Positions 5,500-9,814 of a DNA stretch of 9,814 bases are shown here, one piece after another. The notes beneath the pieces are model-generated. The model saw only the letters and a list, made by a program, of their open reading frames with translations, was not told where the DNA came from and did no database searches. Position 1 is the stretch's first letter. Each line of letters starts with the position of its first letter. Made by a program: the position numbers and the translations under genes. The DNA comes from an uncultured Clostridia bacterium (GTDB lineage: Bacteria; Bacillota; Clostridia; TANB77; CAG-508): assembly GCA_947631385.1 (NCBI GenBank), contig CANRLE010000101.1, forward strand, positions 1 to 9,814. The letters run 5' to 3'.

Positions 5500-6317
5500 A
5501 AAATTATCCCAACTGATTGTATTATGAATAAATTTAAAATATTAGAAGTTAAAAGGTTATTCGTTGCTTCTATTACACCTAACATGTTATCATTTTTATA
5601 ATGTTTTTGTGATTCGATGAAAGTAATTAATTCCGGGATACTTGTTATAAAACCAAGCAAAATTCCTATAATTGTTTGAGATATATTAAATTGATTGCAT
5701 AAATTATTTAATGTATCTCCTAATAATTCACCTATTACATACAATAAAATTCCTGTACCTATTAAAATAAATGTATATAATATCGTTTTTCTAGTATTTC
5801 CCTCTTCTTTTTTTCCCTCATTTTGAATTTGTTTTTCAATTTCCTTATCCTCTTTTTCCAAATATAATTTATGAACATTATTATTTAAATATTTAAATAG
5901 AGCATAGGAAATTAAAAATGTTGGTATCAAAAACAAGTTCATTTCTATATCTTTCCAAACGATAATAATTGGTATTATAATGCTTATTATTACCAATATT
6001 ATATCTATTTTTATTGCTTTATTATAAAGTTCTTTCCTATTATTATTGAACAAAACTGATCCTATATATTGAATTAGATTAATTATATTAGAACTTAAAA
6101 CATTAAAAATACTTGTATTCATTAGCCCATTGAGGCTTGAAATGCTGATAGTTAGTAATTCTGGCATTGATGTAGCAAATCCTGCAATATCGCCAATTGT
6201 TTTTGGTTTAAGGCTTAGATTTTCTGCTAGCTTTCGTAATGTTACTACTAAAATATATTTAGCGATTAATACAATTAACCCTGAATATAAAATAAATTCC
6301 ATAATTTCTAAAAACAT
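5475..6317 (-). CDS. CaCA-superfamily cation antiporter (Na+/Ca2+ exchanger-like)
   Basis: A 280-residue polytopic membrane protein with the two inverted alpha repeats that form the ion pathway. Alpha-1 is GDIAGFATSMPELLTISISS...SSNIIN (about 42-80). Alpha-2 is GILLGFITSIPELITFIESQ...TSNILN (about 218-262). Glu53 and Glu229, each in a (S)xPEL motif, correspond to the paired acidic residues that bind Ca2+/Na+ in the family. A charged cytoplasmic loop (about 152-176, KEDKEIEKQIQNEGKKEE) separates the halves. It is somewhat shorter than typical bacterial members (about 300-350 residues). GGGAG precedes the ATG. It is transcribed divergently from the serS operon and convergently with a small membrane protein. 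The ion specificity cannot be read from the sequence. Confidence 0.82.
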   Translation of the reverse strand: MFLEIMEFILYSGLIVLIAKYILVVTLRKLAENLSLKPKTIGDIAGFATSMPELLTISISSLNGLMNTSIFNVLSSNIINLIQYIGSVLFNNNRKELYNKAIKIDIILVIISIIIPIIIVWKDIEMNLFLIPTFLISYALFKYLNNNVHKLYLEKEDKEIEKQIQNEGKKEEGNTRKTILYTFILIGTGILLYVIGELLGDTLNNLCNQFNISQTIIGILLGFITSIPELITFIESQKHYKNDNMLGVIEATNNLLTSNILNLFIIQSVGIIFYSIFKNF

Positions 6318-6350
6318 TTTATCTTCTCCCTTTTTATTTTGCTCAATTTC

Positions 6351-6379
6351 TTGCTATTTATGAGAAAATATTATATAAT
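6351..6379 (+). promoter_or_regulatory. Promoter of the DUF1653-serS-engB operon
   Basis: TTGCTA (6351-6356), a 17-base spacer, then a perfect TATAAT (6374-6379), giving a leader of about 20 bases before the AGGGAG site. There is no room for a T-box riboswitch, often found before serS in Firmicutes. Confidence 0.65.
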
Positions 6380-6406
6380 GTGTTCATAAATTGAAGGGAG
6401 ATTAGT

Positions 6407-6664
6407 ATGAACGAGGTACAAGTTGGAAAAATTTATAGGCATTTTAAGGGAAATTACTATTTTGTAGAAAATATAGCATTGGACTCGGAAACGAAAGAGA
6501 GAATGGTAGTTTATAGAGCCTTGTATGAAAGGCAAGATTCAAAAATATGGGTCAGAAAAGAAAGCATGTTTTTGGAAAATATACCTGAAAGGCCAGACAA
6601 TATTACTGGTCAAAAAGTTAGATTTGAATTGTGTGAAGATTTATCAAAAGATTACACAAAATAG
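6407..6664 (+). CDS. DUF1653 domain protein
   Basis: An 85-residue soluble protein. The DUF1653 signature spans nearly all of it: VGKIYRHFKGNYYFVENIALDSETKERMVVYRALYERQDSKIWVRKESMFLENI (about 6-59), with the conserved YRH.KG, SETKE..VVY..LY and WVR...MF. The function of the family is unknown; the domain is usually a small stand-alone protein. AGGGAG lies 6 bases before the ATG. It is the first gene of the serS operon: its TAG stop overlaps the serS ribosome binding site, so translation of serS is probably coupled to it. Confidence 0.88.
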   Translation: MNEVQVGKIYRHFKGNYYFVENIALDSETKERMVVYRALYERQDSKIWVRKESMFLENIPERPDNITGQKVRFELCEDLSKDYTK

Positions 6665-6676
6665 GAGGCAATAATA

Positions 6677-7960
6677 ATGATAGATATTAAATTTTTAAGA
6701 GAAAATCCAGATGTTGTGAAAGAAAATATCAAGAAAAAATTTCAGGATTATAAGCTTGTCTTAGTTGATGAAGTTCTTGATTTAGATTTAAAAAATAGAG
6801 AAGCAAAGTTAAATGGTGATAACTTAAGAGCAGAAAGAAAAAATTTAAGTAATCAAATTGGTAGTTTGATGAAAGCTGGAAATAAGGAAGAAGCTGAAAA
6901 AGTAAAATCACAAGTAAATGAAATTAATGAAAAATTAGAAGAAAATGAAAAATTAGAAAATACTTATGCGCAAGAAATTCAAACCAGAATGATGAAAATA
7001 CCTAATATAATGCATGAGTCTGTACCTATTGGAAAAGATGATAGTGAAAATATAGAAATTCAAAAATTTGGAGAGCCTGTAGTTCCAGATTATGATATTC
7101 CTTTTCATGGAGAGATTTTGGAAGCTTTAGGTGGGCTTGATTTAGATAGTGCTAGACGTGTAGCAGGTAATGGATTTTATTATTTAATGGGTGATGTTGC
7201 TAGACTTCATTCTGCTGTTTTGACTTATGCAAGAGATTTTATGATTAATAAAGGTTTTACTTATTTTATTCCTCCTTTTATGATTCGTTCTGATGTCGTT
7301 ACTGGAGTTATGAGTTTTGAAGAAATGGATGCAATGATGTATAAAATTGAAGGCGAAGATTTATATTTAATTGGAACTAGTGAACATTCTATGATTGGAA
7401 AATTCAAGGATCAAATTTTAAAGAAAGAAAATATGCCATATACTATGACTTCTTACTCTCCATGCTTTAGAAAAGAAAAAGGTTCACATGGTATTGAAGA
7501 ACGTGGCGTTTATCGTATTCATCAATTTGAGAAGCAAGAAATGATTGTTGTTTGCGAGCCAGAACAGTCTTGGGAATGGTATGATAAAATGTGGTCTTAT
7601 ACAGTAGAATTTTTTAGAAGTATGAATATACCAGTTAGAACTTTAGAGTGTTGTAGTGGTGATTTAGCTGATTTGAAAGCAAAGTCTTGTGATGTTGAGG
7701 CATGGAGTCCAAGACAAAAGAAATATTTTGAAGTTGGAAGTTGTTCTAATTTAACAGATGCACAAGCTCGTAGATTAGGTATTAGAATTAAAGGAGAAAA
7801 TGGAAATTATTTTGCCCATACACTTAATAATACTGTAGTTGCTCCACCTCGTATGTTGATTTCAATTGTAGAAAATAATTATCAGCCAGATGGCAGTGTT
7901 ATTGTTCCAGAAGTGTTACGACCATATATGGGTGGATTGGAGAAAATAAATGTTAATTAA
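6677..7960 (+). CDS. serS: Serine--tRNA ligase
   Basis: A full-length 427-residue class II aminoacyl-tRNA synthetase that charges tRNA-Ser with serine via seryl-adenylate. The N-terminal tRNA-binding arm is a long coiled coil (about 30-105). The core shows TSEH (234-237), motif 2 FRKEKGSHGIEERGVYRIHQFEKQEM (264-289), SCSNLTDAQARRL (355-367) and motif 3 around Arg392 (NNTVVAPPRMLISIVEN). Most bacterial enzymes have TAEVP and LNG(S/T)..AVGR at the first and last of these; the variants here are closer to those of archaeal-type SerRS and a minority of bacteria. AGGAGG (6663-6668) overlaps the upstream stop. The 3' end overlaps engB by 11 bases. It is essential if it is the only copy. Confidence 0.96.
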   Translation: MIDIKFLRENPDVVKENIKKKFQDYKLVLVDEVLDLDLKNREAKLNGDNLRAERKNLSNQIGSLMKAGNKEEAEKVKSQVNEINEKLEENEKLENTYAQEIQTRMMKIPNIMHESVPIGKDDSENIEIQKFGEPVVPDYDIPFHGEILEALGGLDLDSARRVAGNGFYYLMGDVARLHSAVLTYARDFMINKGFTYFIPPFMIRSDVVTGVMSFEEMDAMMYKIEGEDLYLIGTSEHSMIGKFKDQILKKENMPYTMTSYSPCFRKEKGSHGIEERGVYRIHQFEKQEMIVVCEPEQSWEWYDKMWSYTVEFFRSMNIPVRTLECCSGDLADLKAKSCDVEAWSPRQKKYFEVGSCSNLTDAQARRLGIRIKGENGNYFAHTLNNTVVAPPRMLISIVENNYQPDGSVIVPEVLRPYMGGLEKINVN

Positions 7961-8534
7961 AAATCCAAAGTTTGAAATTTCTGCTGTTAGACCTAATCAA
8001 TATCCTTCAAATGGATTGCCAGAGGTTGTTTTAGTTGGAAAGTCTAATGTTGGGAAATCAAGTTTTGTTAATACTATGATTAATCGAAAGAAGTTGGCTA
8101 GAACTAGTAGTGAGCCTGGTAAAACTAGACAAATTAATTTTTATAATATGGATGATAAATTTTACTTTGTTGATTTGCCTGGTTATGGTTATAGTAAAAT
8201 GTCAAAAAAAGAGCAGGAACAGGTTGGAAAGTTTATTGAAGAATATTTATTTCATCGAAAGGAAATTTCATTAATTATCTTTTTAGTTGATATTAGACAC
8301 AGTCCAACAGAAAATGATAAATTGATGTATAGATATATTATTTCTTCTGGTTTACCTTGTTTGATTTTGGCAAATAAGGCTGATAAAATAGCTATTACTA
8401 AGGTTGATGATACTGTTAAAGGAATACAGTCACAATTAAATCCTCTTGGTGATATTCCAACTTTGCCTTTTTCTGCTGAGAGAAAAATTTATCAGGAAGA
8501 TGTTTGGAAATTTATTGAAGATATTTTTATTTAA
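7950..8534 (+). CDS. engB: Ribosome biogenesis GTPase EngB/YsxC (YihA)
   Basis: A 194-residue TRAFAC-class GTPase required for assembly of the large ribosomal subunit. All G motifs are present: G1 GKSNVGKSS (30-38), G2 Thr59 in GKTRQINFYN, G3 DLPGYG (75-80), G4 NKAD (142-145), G5 SAE (175-177). Length and motif spacing are normal for the family. The ATG lies 11 bases inside the end of serS, preceded by TTGGAG, so the genes are translationally coupled. It is the last gene of the operon and is followed at once by a strong terminator. Confidence 0.95.
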   Translation: MLIKNPKFEISAVRPNQYPSNGLPEVVLVGKSNVGKSSFVNTMINRKKLARTSSEPGKTRQINFYNMDDKFYFVDLPGYGYSKMSKKEQEQVGKFIEEYLFHRKEISLIIFLVDIRHSPTENDKLMYRYIISSGLPCLILANKADKIAITKVDDTVKGIQSQLNPLGDIPTLPFSAERKIYQEDVWKFIEDIFI

Positions 8535-8538
8535 TATA

Positions 8539-8583
8539 AAAAACAATGGAAATTGCGAGTGGCACTCAACTTCCATTGTTTTT
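8539..8583. terminator. Bidirectional terminator between engB and the convergent Cys-rich protein gene
   Basis: AAAAACAATGGAA (8539-8551) pairs perfectly with TTCCATTGTTTTT (8571-8583). The apex adds GAG/CTC and TT/AA pairs with a small bulge. A- and T-runs flank the stem, 4 bases after the engB stop and 4 bases after the stop of the convergent gene, so it serves both. Confidence 0.85.
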
Positions 8584-8587
8584 ATTT

Positions 8588-8848
8588 TTAGCAACAACAT
8601 TTCTTTTTGCTACATGCACATATTTTATATATAATAATTAGAATAATTCCTAATGCTAAAAGTACTGTCGCTAATATTAATACTCCAAGGTTTGCAAGTA
8701 ATGCAGTTGTAAATACAGCTCCTAATATTAATCCTAATGTAGCTAAGAAAAGAGCTGCTAAAATTGCTATGATAATATCAAAACATTTACAAGTTTTTCT
8801 TTCTTTTTTGTTATTAACACAACAATAGTTGATTTCTTGTGGCTCCAT
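8588..8848 (-). CDS. Cys-rich two-span small membrane protein, unknown function
   Basis: An 86-residue protein from the ATG at 8848. A longer frame beginning with TTG at 8866 is rejected because GGAGGTGA (minus strand 8864-8857) is the ribosome binding site for the 8848 start. Two hydrophobic spans (about 24-46 and 50-74) form a hairpin. Nine cysteines sit outside the membrane, at 9, 10, 20, 22, 77, 79, 84, 85 and 86, including a terminal CCC. Lys/Arg clusters (14-18, 81-83) place both ends in the cytoplasm. Clustered cysteines could bind metal or be lipid-modified; neither is shown. No family recognised. It lies downstream of DUF951 with no terminator between, and its leader holds a perfect inverted repeat. 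Confidence 0.75.
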   Translation of the reverse strand: MEPQEINYCCVNNKKERKTCKCFDIIIAILAALFLATLGLILGAVFTTALLANLGVLILATVLLALGIILIIIYKICACSKKKCCC

Positions 8849-8864
8849 GATAAAAGTCACCTCC

Positions 8865-8892
8865 AATATAGTACCTTGTTTGATACTATATT
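8865..8892. repeat. Perfect 9-bp inverted repeat in the leader of the Cys-rich protein gene
   Basis: AATATAGTA (8865-8873) and TACTATATT (8884-8892) are separated by 10 bases. The inner repeat abuts the ribosome binding site at 8864, so the element could be an operator or an RNA hairpin. TATAAT at 8895-8890 overlaps it, but has no good -35. Confidence 0.5.
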
Positions 8893-8926
8893 ATATTTTA
8901 TGTCGTTTTTTGTGATTTCGTTCCTT

Positions 8927-9112
8927 TTAAGCCTCTTTCTCAATCTTTTTTGTGATTGCTTTTATTGCCTTTTCTCTTGGTAATGTTATTACATGTCCAC
9001 ATCCTTGACATTTTAGTTTAAAGTCTACTCCTATTCTTGTTATCTCCCATAGTTTGCTTCCACATGGGTGTTGTTTTTTCGTTCTTACAATGTCTCCTAT
9101 TTTATATTCCAT
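8927..9112 (-). CDS. DUF951 family protein (YyzM-like)
   Basis: A 61-residue soluble protein covering the whole DUF951 family. The signature is IGDIVRTKKQHPCGSKLWEITRIGVDFKLKCQGCGHVITLPR (5-46). Cys17 in HPCG together with C35-x-x-C38 looks like a small zinc-binding set, with HPCGS..WEI.R.G.D...KC..CG characteristic. The function is unknown; B. subtilis YyzM is encoded near the replication origin, next to ychF and rpsF. GGGGCGGAG precedes the ATG, and an extended -10 lies upstream. The Cys-rich membrane protein downstream may share its transcript. Confidence 0.92.
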   Translation of the reverse strand: MEYKIGDIVRTKKQHPCGSKLWEITRIGVDFKLKCQGCGHVITLPREKAIKAITKKIEKEA

Positions 9113-9129
9113 GACTCCGCCCCTTGTAT

Positions 9130-9138
9130 ATTATAGCA
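9130..9138 (-). promoter_or_regulatory. Extended -10 promoter of the DUF951 gene
   Basis: The minus strand reads TGC then TATAAT (9135-9130), a perfect extended -10 about 18 bases before the start codon. The -35 is weak, and the predicted leader is only some 11 bases. Confidence 0.5.
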
Positions 9139-9167
9139 TATTTTCCTTTGTTTTAAAAGTTTTCTAT

Positions 9168-9814
9168 TTATTCATTTCCAATTTGACCTTCTTGAATATT
9201 TCCAGATTCTAATGGTGTTGACACTTTAGGTTTTTCATATGTCCATTCTTCTTCTGTTCCACTTATTTCTTTAATATCTTCTACTGTTACTCCAGATTTT
9301 AGAGAAATTACTGGACGAACGGTAAGTTCGCATACGTCCCAGTAACCATCAGTATGAAACAGGTAACCATCACCATTGAAAGCACGCCCATCATAGACTG
9401 TTCCAGCACCAAAGTATGCATTACCAGAATTGAAAAACACACCAGGAGAGGCTAGCCAGTATGATTTCACATAATTTTTTTCTTCTGTTGTACCATCAAA
9501 TATCATTTCTGTTATGATTTCATTATCCTTTGGTTTTCCTATAAAATATGAATTTCCTTCTACTATATTATGTGCATTCTTTTTTGTTAAACTATTATAT
9601 TTACTATTTCCTGAGTATTTTTCTAATAAATAATTTTCTGGAGCATAATCTCCTTCTTTATATTCATAACTTTGTTTAAAATAGCTTTCATAATCTTCAT
9701 ATGATTGTCCATCTTTATATGCTTTGTCTTCTTCTTTATTTATTGTTATTCCGAAGTGCTCTTGTTACATCTTCTATTTTCATACTTCTTGCTTCTTCTG
9801 CTAAATCATTTTTG
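9168..9814 (-). pseudogene. Surface protein with C-terminal CLec/FGE-like YWLAS...VRPVISL domain, frameshifted (N-terminus off right edge)
   Basis: From the right edge the frame reads KNDLAEEARSMKIEDVTRAL, then meets a TAA at 9738-9736. The continuation lies one frame over, open from 9764 to the stop at 9168-9170: GITINKEEDKAYKDG...SYWLASPGVFFNSGNAYF...VRPVISL...GQIGNE. Removing one base within CTTCGG (9756-9751) restores ALGITINKEED, so this is a single-base insertion or a sequencing/assembly error. The Tyr/Asp/Glu-rich middle leads to a domain with YWLASPG and VRPVISL (about 9470 to 9300), like the formylglycine-generating-enzyme/C-type-lectin-fold domains that end many bacterial surface proteins and variable proteins of diversity-generating retroelements. 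This segment is clearly richer in G+C than its flanks. The start is not in the window. Confidence 0.7.

Noticed and set aside
6318..6406. T-box riboswitch before the serS operon
   Set aside because: The leader is only about 20 bases from a good promoter, and the whole intergenic stretch is 89 bases, too short for a T-box.
8588..8866. Longer start (TTG at 8866) for the Cys-rich protein
   Set aside because: The GGAGGTGA ribosome binding site would be inside the coding sequence; ATG at 8848 has it at the right distance.

Overview
The window is AT-rich (roughly 28-30% GC by eye), with strong AGGAGG-type ribosome binding sites, a Spo0A-type response regulator, YsxC/EngB, a DUF951 (YyzM-like) protein and short Firmicutes-style genes. 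It looks like chromosome of a low-GC Clostridia/Bacilli relative, plausibly an uncultured gut lineage. No phage, transposon, CRISPR, rRNA or tRNA gene is visible.

Left part (1-4679, all minus strand). A surface-protein gene runs off the left edge. It combines a pilin-like membrane N-terminus with a phage-tail-fibre-like, HxH-rich C-terminus. A single-domain rhodanese follows. A gene-free stretch (1436-1839) holds a tandem cluster of DnaA-box sequences. Then comes a signalling cluster, read right to left: a receiver + Spo0A_C response regulator with its own terminator; a previously unlisted 16-residue Trp-rich amphipathic peptide gene boxed in by two terminators; a GHKL-type membrane sensor kinase; and a DUF1294 membrane protein coupled to the kinase.

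Middle part (4680-6406). A divergently transcribed XRE-type regulator with a terminator, a 61-residue single-span membrane protein with a near-ideal promoter, and a convergent CaCA-family (Na+/Ca2+ exchanger-like) antiporter.

Right part (6407-9814). A plus-strand housekeeping operon, DUF1653 - serS - engB, is tightly packed and ends in a bidirectional terminator shared with a convergent minus-strand gene for a Cys-rich two-span membrane protein. Next are DUF951 and a frameshifted surface-protein gene running off the right edge. Its C-terminal YWLAS...VRPVISL domain resembles the C-type-lectin/FGE-fold variable domains targeted by diversity-generating retroelements.

The strongest leads are the small peptide between the orphan-looking regulator and kinase, the DnaA-box cluster, and the two surface-protein genes at the edges. 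The peptide's function, and any link between peptide, kinase and regulator, is inference from position only.
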